A stretch of 39,794 nucleotides of DNA from Verrucomicrobiota bacterium (GTDB taxonomy: Bacteria > Verrucomicrobiota > Verrucomicrobiia > Limisphaerales > JACRJY01), in NCBI GenBank assembly GCA_016235585.1, contig JACRJY010000204.1, forward strand, positions 1 through 39,794, in the 5' to 3' direction. Position numbers and translations under genes: made by a program. Under the pieces are notes generated by a model. The model made no database searches, was not told the origin of the DNA, and saw only the letters and a list, made by a program, of their open reading frames with translations. Every line of letters begins with the position of its first letter. Within the stretch, counting starts at the first letter, position 1. Shown in pieces: positions 1 to 7,443 of this stretch.

Positions 1-37
1 CTCCCTCTCCCCTGGGGAGAGGGCCGGGGTGAGGGGG
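1..37. repeat. C/G-rich hairpin repeat, truncated by window edge
   Basis: CCCTCTCCCC at 3-12 pairs perfectly with GGGGAGAGGG at 14-23 around a one-base loop and is followed by a G-rich tail with GTGAGGGG. The same hairpin arms and tail occur in both halves of the element at 18571-18706, so this is a member of that family and not a chance palindrome. It lies 28 bases past the stop of the minus-strand gene at 65-2530 and could be transcribed as part of its 3' end. No T-tract follows it, so calling it a terminator is not supported. Confidence 0.8.
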
Positions 38-64
38 AAAGCGACGTGTGACATGGCGGACTAT

Positions 65-2530
65 TCAGTGGTTGAACAAAAACTCCCGGCTGCTCAGGAG
101 GCTCCAGAAAATGTCCTCGACGGCGGCGCGGCGGTCGTTTTCAGGCGCGGCGGCGAGAGCTTTGGCCATTTTAGTTTTCTCGGCGGTGGTCGGCAGGCGG
201 TTGACCGTGAGCAGGTAGGTTTCCTCGACGAGTTGTTCATCGGGGAGTCTCTTCGCGAGCAACGTGTCAATGCGGTTGCCCTTTTTCGCGAGCTTGTCGT
301 TGAGCGTCTCGCCGTTGGCGATGTGGAGCGCCTGGGCCATGCTCGGTTCGCTCGTGCGCTCGCACTCGCAGGTGTTCACGCGCTCGGGGCGGCCAAAACT
401 TTTCAGGAAGTAGGACGCCACGTTCGAGTCGGGCAGTTGCAACGCGCGGAAGCCCTCGGGATACATCCGGCCCAGGCCGCGGTTGGCGTTGCGCGCGTCG
501 ATGCGGAACTGGCTCGGCACGCCGGTCGCCGCGGCGAAGGCGTCGAGCAGCACCTCGGCCTTGAGGCGGCGCGGGTAGAAGCGCGCGTAGTAGCGCGAGT
601 CGTCCCGGTTCTCCGGCAGCGCGACGCTCGAACGCTGATACGCCTCGCTCTGGAGAATCGCGCGCATCAGCGTCTTGAGGTCGAACTGGTTCTTCACCAG
701 AAACTCCGACGCGGCGGTGAACAGCTTCTCGTTGCTCGCCGGGTTTGTGACGCGGATGTCGTCCACGGCCTCGACCAGGCCGACGCCGAAAAAGTTCGCC
801 CACACGCGGTTCACGATGGTCTTGGTGAAGTGGTCGTTCTGCGGCGACGTGAGCCACGCGGCAAGCGGCACGCGGCGGTCTTCCTTCGCGGTGAGCGAAA
901 TCGGCGCGGCGTCGAGCGGCTTGGGCGCCTGCGGCCGGCCGGTGAGCGGCTGCACGAGGTCGCCCTCGGTGGCGGCGAAAATCACGCGCTCGTCGGCCGC
1001 CACGCCGTTCTTGGCGCGCGTGCGGGCGAAGAGGTTGGCGAAGCCGAAATACTCGTCGTTGGTCCACTTCTCCATCGGATGGTTGTGGCACTTGGCGCAC
1101 GCGACGGAGAAGCCGAGGAACGCCATCGAGACCGTCTCGGCGGTGCGTGTCGGCTCGTCGTGGAGGATGAAGAAGTTGCCCGCGCCGTTGTCGAGCGTGC
1201 TGCCGGTGGCGGTGATGAGGTCGCGCACAAACCGGTCCCACGGCGTGTTGGCGGCGACGTTTTTGCGAATCCAGTTGTAGTAGGCCCACATCGCGGTGGG
1301 CGGGAGCTTGTCGCTGTTGACGAGCAACAGGTCGCTCCACTTGTAGCTCCAGTAGTCCGTGAACTCGGGCCGCGCGAGGAGCGACTCGATGAGCGCGTCG
1401 CGCTTGCGTGGCGACTTGTCGGCGAGGAACGCGCGCGTCTCCCCGGGCGACGGCAGCGTGCCCGTGGTGTCGAGGAAAGCGCGGCGGAGGAAATCGCCGT
1501 CATCACTGCGCGGCGAGGGCGGGAGGTTCAGTTCGCGCAGCTTTTCCATCACCAGGTCATCAATGAAATTGCGGCGCGGCGCCTTGGTGAAAAGTTTCGC
1601 GTCCACCTTGTTCGCGTAGGGCGACGTGACGGTGACGATGGCGAGCTGGCTCAAATACCACGCGCTCACGGCGGTTTCGCCATGGCCCGCGACGGTGACG
1701 CGGCCAAAATCGTCCACGGTGGCGACGGTGCCGTTGGCGGCGTTGAACTTCGCCCAGCGCGTGACGTCTTCGGAATGGCCGTCGCTGAAATGTGCGCGCA
1801 CGGAAATCTGCTGCGTGTCGCCGGGCTTCACGAGCACCTGCGGCGGGAAAACTTCGAGCCGCGTGATGCGCGGGTCGTCCGGGCGCGGGCCGGGCGCGCC
1901 GGCGGCAATCCATTCGAGCAGCACGCGATACTCGAACGAGCCGGTCTTGAACCGCTCGCCGCCCTTGTGCGGGACGGACGCGCTGCCCTTGAGCAGAAGC
2001 AGGCTGCGCGCGGGGTCGGGGAGCGTCACGCGCCGGCTCATCGCGCCGCGCGTGAGGATGGAGTGGTCGCCGTCGTCGTCCCAGCCGCGGAGTGACAGGC
2101 GGAAACCGTTCTGTCCCGCCGCCGCGCCGTGGCACGCGCCCATGTTGCAGCTCGCCTTGGTGAGCGCCGGCTGCACGTTGTTGCGGAAGCTCCATTCGAA
2201 CGGCGCGTCCACCTTCGCGACCGTGACCTTCGTGGAAACGCTCTGCCCGCCGACCTTTGCCGAGATGGTCGCCGCGCCGTTGCCGACGGGAACGACCGTC
2301 GCGCCGTCAACGCGCGCAACCTTCGGATTGCTGCTGGTGAACTCGACCGCGTTGGTGATCTGCCCGGTGAAATGCGTGCCGTTGAATTTCTGCACGAGCA
2401 AACTCTGCCGCGCCTCGGAACCGGTGAGGGAAATTTCCTTGGGCAGGAGGACGACGGAGTCCTTTGCGAAGGTGCCGGCGGCGAAACCGATGAGCAGCAG
2501 GGGGAACAGGGAAACGATTCGTGTGCGCAT
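65..2530 (-). CDS. Ig-like/cytochrome-type DUF1549-DUF1553 protein
   Basis: Large exported protein (821 residues from the ATG at 2530) of the PVC DUF1549/DUF1553 family. A signal peptide (MRTRIVSLFPLLLIGFAAG) is followed by a bacterial Ig-like (BIG2) segment at roughly 35-105. A cytochrome-like stretch has CNMGACHG (C128, C133, H134; a CX4CH haem-type motif), and a second Ig-like segment lies at about 230-305. DUF1549 spans about 320-530 and contains CAKCHNHP (C478, C481, H482, a CxxCH motif); DUF1553 fills about 560-815. The family has no proven biochemical role; the haem motifs suggest periplasmic electron transfer linked to polymer oxidation or degradation, which is inference. The gene starts 7 bases after the DUF1501 stop, so the two are probably co-transcribed. 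A TTG at 2545 would overlap that gene, but the ATG places the signal peptide at the N-terminus. Confidence 0.88.
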   Translation of the reverse strand: MRTRIVSLFPLLLIGFAAGTFAKDSVVLLPKEISLTGSEARQSLLVQKFNGTHFTGQITNAVEFTSSNPKVARVDGATVVPVGNGAATISAKVGGQSVSTKVTVAKVDAPFEWSFRNNVQPALTKASCNMGACHGAAAGQNGFRLSLRGWDDDGDHSILTRGAMSRRVTLPDPARSLLLLKGSASVPHKGGERFKTGSFEYRVLLEWIAAGAPGPRPDDPRITRLEVFPPQVLVKPGDTQQISVRAHFSDGHSEDVTRWAKFNAANGTVATVDDFGRVTVAGHGETAVSAWYLSQLAIVTVTSPYANKVDAKLFTKAPRRNFIDDLVMEKLRELNLPPSPRSDDGDFLRRAFLDTTGTLPSPGETRAFLADKSPRKRDALIESLLARPEFTDYWSYKWSDLLLVNSDKLPPTAMWAYYNWIRKNVAANTPWDRFVRDLITATGSTLDNGAGNFFILHDEPTRTAETVSMAFLGFSVACAKCHNHPMEKWTNDEYFGFANLFARTRAKNGVAADERVIFAATEGDLVQPLTGRPQAPKPLDAAPISLTAKEDRRVPLAAWLTSPQNDHFTKTIVNRVWANFFGVGLVEAVDDIRVTNPASNEKLFTAASEFLVKNQFDLKTLMRAILQSEAYQRSSVALPENRDDSRYYARFYPRRLKAEVLLDAFAAATGVPSQFRIDARNANRGLGRMYPEGFRALQLPDSNVASYFLKSFGRPERVNTCECERTSEPSMAQALHIANGETLNDKLAKKGNRIDTLLAKRLPDEQLVEETYLLTVNRLPTTAEKTKMAKALAAAPENDRRAAVEDIFWSLLSSREFLFNH

Positions 2531-2537
2531 TCGGAGA

Positions 2538-3914
2538 TCAGGCAAAGAGTTCCTTGATCGGCTGCGTCCCGAAATCCACGAGCGGGAACGGGCGGCCGGC
2601 GGGGCCGGGCAGGTGCGTGTCGAGGTCGAGGCCGAGGCTCTCGTAAATCGTGGCGACGACCGTCGCGGGATTCACCGGGCGCTCGGCGGGATAGGCGCCG
2701 ATTTCATCGGACTTGCCGATGGCGCGGCCGCCTTTCACGCCGCCGCCCGCAAAGCCCATGGTCCAGCAGTTCGGCCAGTGGTCGCGGCCGCCGGCGGGAT
2801 TCACCTTCGGCGTGCGGCCGAACTCGGCGAGGTTGCAGACCATCGTGTCATCGAGCATCCCGCGTTGCGCGAGGTCTTCGAGGAGCGCGGTGTAACCCTG
2901 GTCATACATCGGGCAGATCAAGTCGCGCATGCCCTCGATGGACGTGAACGGCTTTGAGCCGTGGATGTCCCAGGTGATCTCGTTGAAAACGGTGATGAAG
3001 GTGTTGACGGTCACGAAGCGCACGCCCGCCTCGACGAGCCGCCGCGCGAGCAGGCAGCACTGGCCGAAGCGCGTCATGCCGTAACGCTCGCGGACTTTCA
3101 GCGGTTCCTTGGTGAGGTCGAAGGCCTCTCGCGCCTTCTGGCTCGTCATCACGCGGTAGGCGCCGGCGAAGTTCGCATCCATCAGTTTCGCGGACTCGCT
3201 CGCTTCGAAATTTTTCACCGCACCCTCAACGACTTCGCGCAGTTCCTTCCGTCGCTGCAAACGCGCCTCGCCGATTTCCTTCGGCGGGAGCAGGTCGGGC
3301 ACTTTGAAATCCTTCACCGACGGATCGGCATTGAGCACGAACGGATCGTAGGTCTTGCCGAGGAAACCCGCGTCCTGACCGTGCGGCATATTGCCGCCGG
3401 TCGGCCCCATCGGCTCCGGCAGAATGACGTGGCCCGGCAGATCGGAGCGGCGGCCCTTGAGGAATTCCAGCGCGCTGCCCGCGTGCGGCGTGATGATGCC
3501 GCCAGTGAACAGCCGCCCGGTCTGCATCATCTGATGGCCGGTGTCGTGGACGGCGGCGGCGGAGTGATAGCACGAGCGGACGAGCGAGAACTTGTCCGCG
3601 AACTTCGCGTGCAGCGGGAGCAGTTCCGAAATCTGAAAGTCACCTTTCGTGCGGATCGGCTTGAACGGCCCGCGCACTTCACGCGGCGCGTCGGGCTTCA
3701 TGTCGAACAGGTCGAGTTGCGAGGGCGCGCCGAGGTTGAAGATCATGATGCACGCGCGCTTGTCCTTGGACTTGTCCAGTTTGCCCGCGTCGGCGAGTGC
3801 CTGGTATTTCGCCATGGACAATCCAATCGCGCCCAGCGCGCCGACCTGGAGGAAGTCGCGCCGCGTGACCCCGTCGCACGTCGTGATCGAACCGCGTCCT
3901 GATATGCTCAACAT
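2538..3914 (-). CDS. DUF1501 family protein (Tat-exported)
   Basis: A 458-residue DUF1501 protein, a family related to the alkaline phosphatase/sulfatase superfamily and abundant in Planctomycetes and Verrucomicrobia; its substrate is unknown. The N-terminus carries a Tat-type motif, VTRRDFLQVGALGAIGL, at about residues 16-32. Family landmarks are LGAPSQLDLFDMKPDAP near 60, a central VEAGVRFVTVN, and the C-terminal NLAEFGRTPKVNPAGGRDHW followed by MGFAGGGVKGG. Length matches the family. The ATG at 3914 fits the signal sequence. It is the first gene of a minus-strand pair with the DUF1549/DUF1553 gene, a combination repeated with reversed order at 5595-10860. The pair is read divergently from the cytochrome/WD40 gene at 4074. 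Confidence 0.9.
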   Translation of the reverse strand: MLSISGRGSITTCDGVTRRDFLQVGALGAIGLSMAKYQALADAGKLDKSKDKRACIMIFNLGAPSQLDLFDMKPDAPREVRGPFKPIRTKGDFQISELLPLHAKFADKFSLVRSCYHSAAAVHDTGHQMMQTGRLFTGGIITPHAGSALEFLKGRRSDLPGHVILPEPMGPTGGNMPHGQDAGFLGKTYDPFVLNADPSVKDFKVPDLLPPKEIGEARLQRRKELREVVEGAVKNFEASESAKLMDANFAGAYRVMTSQKAREAFDLTKEPLKVRERYGMTRFGQCCLLARRLVEAGVRFVTVNTFITVFNEITWDIHGSKPFTSIEGMRDLICPMYDQGYTALLEDLAQRGMLDDTMVCNLAEFGRTPKVNPAGGRDHWPNCWTMGFAGGGVKGGRAIGKSDEIGAYPAERPVNPATVVATIYESLGLDLDTHLPGPAGRPFPLVDFGTQPIKELFA

Positions 3915-4073
3915 AAAATGCCTTTCACTGGATGATCTGACGTGAAACTAGGCCCTGATATTGGCGATTGCCATAGAGAAAATTGCCAGTCGCGATGTAA
4001 TATCCTACTGACGAATAAATTTTTGCCGCCGCGCTTGCGTCCAAATCCGCCGACGCAGAGAATTCATCCACAC
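3915..4073. other. divergent intergenic region
   Basis: These 159 bases separate two divergent starts (DUF1501 at 3914, minus; cytochrome/WD40 at 4074, plus) and must contain promoters for both unless transcription enters from elsewhere. The stretch around 3955-4025 is locally AT-rich compared with the flanking genes, with TAATAT and AATAAATTTTT, but I found no -35/-10 pair with good spacing that I would defend. Confidence 0.35.
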
Positions 4074-5495
4074 ATGACGAACCGGACTCCCACGACACTC
4101 CCCTGCCCCGCCAGAAATTCTCCGGGCGCGTTGTGGACGGTTGTGGCGCTGCTCATGGCCGCGTGGTTCGACGCCAGCCCGCTCGCCGCCGCGCCCGTCA
4201 GTTTCAGCCGGGACATCGCGCCGATTTTCGCGAAGCAGTGCGTCGTCTGCCACGGGCCGGACAAATCCAAGGGCGATTACCGCCTGAACACCTTCGAGTC
4301 GGCGCTCAAGCCCGGCGCGAGCCACGCACCGCCCATCCTGCCCGGCAAACCCGCCGAGAGCGAACTGCTCCGCCTGCTCACCGCCGCCGATCCCGACGAC
4401 CGCATGCCGCAAAAGGCCGACGCGCTGCCGCCGGCGCAAATCAAACTCATCGAGCGCTGGATCAAGGAAGGCGCGAAGTTCGACGGCTTGAACCCCAAAG
4501 CCCCGCTGGCCGCGCTGGCTGGCAAGATCACGCATCCCAAGCCGCCGGAAACCTACTCGCGCCCCGTGCCGATCACCGCGCTCGCTTTCAATCCCGCCGG
4601 CACCGAACTCGCGGCGAGCGGCTACCGCGAAATCACCATCTGGAGCGCGACCACCGGGAAATTGCTCCGTCGCCTCAAGGATTTGCCGCAACAGATCAGC
4701 TCGATGGCCTACAGCCCCGACGGCGCGCTGCTTGCCGCCGCCTGCGGTTCGCCCGGCGAGGCGGGCGAAGTGCGGCTGCTCAATCCCGCGAATGGAAAGA
4801 ACGCCCGGCTCCTTGCCACGCTCGCCGACGCCGCGCTCGTCGTCCGCTTTTCGCCCGACGGCAAACGGCTCGCCGCCGGGGGCGCGGACAATGCCATCCG
4901 CGTGTTTGAAGTTTCCACCGGCAAGGAAGCCCTCGTCATCCAGCAGCACGCCGACTGGGTGATGGACCTGGCGTTCAGCCCCGACGGCGCGCGGCTCGCC
5001 TCGGCCAGCCGCGACCGCTCGGCGCGCATTTACGATGCGCGGACGGGCGAGTTCGCCGTGAGCTTTCTCGGTCACGACGCGCCGGTGCTCTGCGTCGCGT
5101 TCAACGAGGATGGCACCAAAGTGTTTTCCGCCGGGCGCGACCGGAAAATTGCCATCTGGAATCCCGCCACCGGCAAATCCGGCGACGACAAAAAGAAGAC
5201 CGACATCACCGGCTTCGAGAGCGACATCCTCAAGCTCGCCTACGTCTCCGGGCACCTGTTCAGCACCGCCGCCGACGGCGCGGTGCGCGAGCACGACGCC
5301 GCAGACCGCCGCCTGCTCCGCACCCTCACCGGCCACCGGGACTGGGTGTATGCGCTGGCCGCGCACCCGCCGGGCAAACGGCTGGCGACCGGCAGCCACG
5401 ACGGCGAAGTGCGGCTTTGGAACCTCGACACCGGCGAACCCCTGCTGCACTTCACCGCCGCGCCGGGATTGCTTACTGCCAAGAAGTCGAAGTGA
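4074..5495 (+). CDS. planctomycete-type cytochrome c / WD40 repeat protein
   Basis: Exported protein of 473 residues. After a signal peptide ending near AAAPVSF (about residue 42) comes a PSCyt1-type cytochrome c domain at about 43-145, with haem motif CVVCHG (C56, C59, H60) and the family segments DIAPIF, GDYRLNTFESAL and WIKEGAKFDG. The rest is a WD40 propeller with repeats of the type LAFSPDGARLASASRDRSARIYDARTG. Proteins with this combination are common in PVC genomes; the haem domain suggests redox function and the propeller a binding scaffold, but no substrate is known. The ATG at 4074 is chosen over an upstream in-frame ATG at 3942 because the signal peptide begins there. It is divergent from the DUF1501 pair and convergent with the second DUF1501 gene, so it probably has its own promoter. 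Confidence 0.88.
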   Translation: MTNRTPTTLPCPARNSPGALWTVVALLMAAWFDASPLAAAPVSFSRDIAPIFAKQCVVCHGPDKSKGDYRLNTFESALKPGASHAPPILPGKPAESELLRLLTAADPDDRMPQKADALPPAQIKLIERWIKEGAKFDGLNPKAPLAALAGKITHPKPPETYSRPVPITALAFNPAGTELAASGYREITIWSATTGKLLRRLKDLPQQISSMAYSPDGALLAAACGSPGEAGEVRLLNPANGKNARLLATLADAALVVRFSPDGKRLAAGGADNAIRVFEVSTGKEALVIQQHADWVMDLAFSPDGARLASASRDRSARIYDARTGEFAVSFLGHDAPVLCVAFNEDGTKVFSAGRDRKIAIWNPATGKSGDDKKKTDITGFESDILKLAYVSGHLFSTAADGAVREHDAADRRLLRTLTGHRDWVYALAAHPPGKRLATGSHDGEVRLWNLDTGEPLLHFTAAPGLLTAKKSK

Positions 5496-5504
5496 ACCGC
5501 GTCG

Positions 5505-5589
5505 TTCGGAAGGGCGAGCTACGCGAGTCCCAAACCTATTCCGAAGCTGCGTCGCAAGAAATGGGACTCGCGTAGCTCGTCCCTCCGAA
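5505..5589. repeat. 28-bp-arm inverted repeat between convergent genes
   Basis: The left arm at 5505-5532 and right arm at 5562-5589 pair at 26 of 28 positions. They share the core CGAGCTACGCGAGTCCCA (right arm read as its complement). The loop is 29 bases. It fills nearly the whole gap between a plus-strand gene ending at 5495 and a minus-strand gene ending at 5595, so it would form a stem at the 3' end of both messages. There is no T-tract, so it is either a non-canonical transcription barrier or a dispersed repeat that has settled in a neutral site. Confidence 0.85.
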
Positions 5590-5594
5590 AGCGA

Positions 5595-6914
5595 TCAGAC
5601 AAACGCCTGCTTCACCGGCTCGCCCATGTCGGTGATGGGCACGGGGCGGTCGCCGTCGCGGAGCACCTTCGAGGGGTTGATGCCGAGCGCGCTGTAGATC
5701 GTCGCGTGGGCGTCGGGGATGGAGATCGGGTCTTCGATGGGCAGCTTGCCGAGGTCGTCGGTCGTGCCGATGGCCTGGCCGAGCTTCAAGCCGCCGCCCG
5801 CGAGCGCGATGGTGAAGGCCTTCGCCCAGTGGCCGCGTCCGCCGCCGGCATCGAACTCCGGCGGGCGCCCGAACTCGCTCGCGACCACAACAAGCGTCTT
5901 GTCGAGCAGCTTGTTTTTTTCCAGATCGGTGATGAGCGCGAAGATCGCCTGATCCAGTTGCTGGATGAGGATGTGCTGGTTCTTCTGGCCCTGGTTGTGC
6001 GTGTCCCAGCCGGTGCCGTTCAGGAAATTGAGATTGAAGGAAACCTCGACGAAGCGGACGCCCGACTGCACGAGGCGGCGCGCGAGCAGGCAGCGCTGGC
6101 CGAATTCATCGCCGAATCCCTGGCGCAGCGACGACGGCTCGGCGGCGAGGTTGAACGCCTTCATGAAATCGCCGCTCGCCAGCGCGAAGCCCGACTGGAT
6201 GGCATCATCGTAATCGCCGATGAGCTTGTCCGACGCGTGCCGCGCGCGGTAGCCGGTGCGCATCTTCTCCAGCATCACCTCGCGGTCGGACTGGCGCATG
6301 GTGGTGACGTGGGCCGGGCGCGTGAGGCCGGCGGGGCCTTTCTCGGTGTCGGTGAGATAGACGTAGTTGTATTTCGCGCCGAGGAAGCCGGGGCCGCGCA
6401 TCGGGTTCGGATAGCCAATGAGCACGTAGGGCGGAATGCCGCTGCCGGCGCTGCCAAGCTGCTGCGCGGTGACGGAACCGAGCGACGGATACGTGATGGT
6501 GCCCGTGGGCCGGCGTCCGGTGTGGACGAAATTCGTCGCGGCGGCGTGCTCGTCAATGATGCCGTGGTTCACCGTGCGCAGCAGCACGAAGCGGTCGAGG
6601 ATGCCGGCGGTGCGCTGGAGATGCTCGCACACCTGCACGTCGCGCACGGCGGTCTTGATGGCGGGATACGCGGAGCCGGCGACCTTCTTCACGGGGTCGC
6701 CGAGCTGCTTCGGGTCGAACGTGTCCACGTGCGCCATGCCGCCGGCGAGCCAGAGCATGATGCAATGCTCGGCCTTGCCCTTGATAAAGGATTTCTTCTC
6801 GGCGGCGAAAGCCAGCGGTGAGGTGCCCGCGAGGCCAAGTGCGGCGGCACCCATGCCGGCGCGGGCGAGAAACTGGCGGCGGTTTAATTCGTTCAGACTG
6901 GCGGTGTCATTCAT
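5595..6914 (-). CDS. DUF1501 family protein (Tat-exported)
   Basis: Second DUF1501 protein, 439 residues, with an N-terminal Tat motif NRRQFLARAGMGAAALGLAG. Family landmarks are IMLWLAGGMAHVDTFDPK near residue 52, LLRTVNHGIIDEHAA, VQSGVRFVEVSFN and, near the C-terminus, ASEFGRPPEFDAGGGRGHW and ALAGGGLKLGQAIG. It is a divergent paralogue of the protein at 2538-3914. Its ATG lies only 10 bases after the stop of the toxin gene upstream, so translation and transcription are probably coupled to the toxin-antitoxin pair and to the LamG-DUF1553 gene before that. Reaction unknown; a periplasmic role alongside the DUF1549/DUF1553 partner is inferred from the repeated pairing in this window. Confidence 0.9.
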   Translation of the reverse strand: MNDTASLNELNRRQFLARAGMGAAALGLAGTSPLAFAAEKKSFIKGKAEHCIMLWLAGGMAHVDTFDPKQLGDPVKKVAGSAYPAIKTAVRDVQVCEHLQRTAGILDRFVLLRTVNHGIIDEHAAATNFVHTGRRPTGTITYPSLGSVTAQQLGSAGSGIPPYVLIGYPNPMRGPGFLGAKYNYVYLTDTEKGPAGLTRPAHVTTMRQSDREVMLEKMRTGYRARHASDKLIGDYDDAIQSGFALASGDFMKAFNLAAEPSSLRQGFGDEFGQRCLLARRLVQSGVRFVEVSFNLNFLNGTGWDTHNQGQKNQHILIQQLDQAIFALITDLEKNKLLDKTLVVVASEFGRPPEFDAGGGRGHWAKAFTIALAGGGLKLGQAIGTTDDLGKLPIEDPISIPDAHATIYSALGINPSKVLRDGDRPVPITDMGEPVKQAFV

Positions 6915-6924
6915 AATCTATTCC

Positions 6925-7224
6925 TCAATACAATTCGGGCGTCCCTCTCGCTCCGTGCCAGAAGCGTGAGACTTCCACGGTTCGTTTCACATGATTCACC
7001 CGATACACGATCCGATAGTTGCCGTGAATCAACTCACGGGCACCGGAACCGCGAAACTCCGGCACCATCCGGCCAAGCTCCGGAAACTGCCGGAGCACTT
7101 TCGTCTTCTCAATCAACTCCCGGCCGTAGGACTCCGCCCGCTGCGGATTGTCGAAGGCGATGTAACGGACGGCGCCTTCCAAATCCTGAATCGCCCGTGG
7201 CGACAGGATTATCTGGTAGTCCAT
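6925..7224 (-). CDS. RelE/ParE-family toxin
   Basis: A 99-residue protein of the RelE/ParE toxin superfamily. It starts with the typical beta strand and helix (YQIILSPRAIQDLEGAVRYIA) and continues with a DNPQRAESYGRELIEK helix and FPELGRMVPEF. It ends with the conserved core RELIHGNYRIVYRV and a C-terminal VSRFWHGAR segment. Family members either cleave mRNA on the ribosome (RelE) or poison gyrase (ParE); the sequence alone does not decide which. Its start overlaps the 3' end of the antitoxin gene by 16 bases in another frame, a usual arrangement for these pairs with the antitoxin first. Its stop is 10 bases before the DUF1501 start. No truncation or frameshift is visible, so the toxin looks intact. 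Confidence 0.85.
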   Translation of the reverse strand: MDYQIILSPRAIQDLEGAVRYIAFDNPQRAESYGRELIEKTKVLRQFPELGRMVPEFRGSGARELIHGNYRIVYRVNHVKRTVEVSRFWHGARGTPELY

Positions 7225-7400
7225 GACTTGAGGCGCGTCTCGACTTCCTCAATGGGCACGCCCTCGCCCCGGTCGAGTTGCTCGAAGCCCTCGCGAACGC
7301 CCGCGATGAACTCGATTTCGCGCGCAATGTCATGCAGCGTCGCGTCGCCGGGCATCCGGTTCACCAAGTCAATCACAGCTGCCTTATCTTGTTCGCTCAT
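7209..7400 (-). CDS. antitoxin partner of RelE/ParE toxin
   Basis: A 63-residue acidic, probably helical protein beginning MSEQDKAAVIDLVNRMPGDA, with DIAREIEFIAGVREGFEQLD followed by RGEGVPIEEVETRLKSW. The pattern of a short helix, an EIEFIAGVREG-type helix and a C-terminal GxxxPxEEV motif is that of small antitoxins often found just upstream of RelE/ParE toxins. No obvious DNA-binding domain is present, so autorepression would need the toxin complex or may be absent. The ATG at 7400 is preferred; an open frame extends to 7460, but that would overlap the end of the DUF1553 gene, which stops at 7444. The gene lies 43 bases downstream of that gene on the same strand. Confidence 0.75.
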   Translation of the reverse strand: MSEQDKAAVIDLVNRMPGDATLHDIAREIEFIAGVREGFEQLDRGEGVPIEEVETRLKSWTTR

Positions 7401-7443
7401 GTCGAAATAGTCGCGTGTGCGGTTCGTTTCTTCAACCCGGCAG

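Noticed and set aside
29-2095. A 688-codon plus-strand open frame at the start of the window
   Set aside because: It is antisense to the DUF1549/DUF1553 gene, has no recognisable domain, and shows the Arg/Val/Glu bias typical of shadow frames here.
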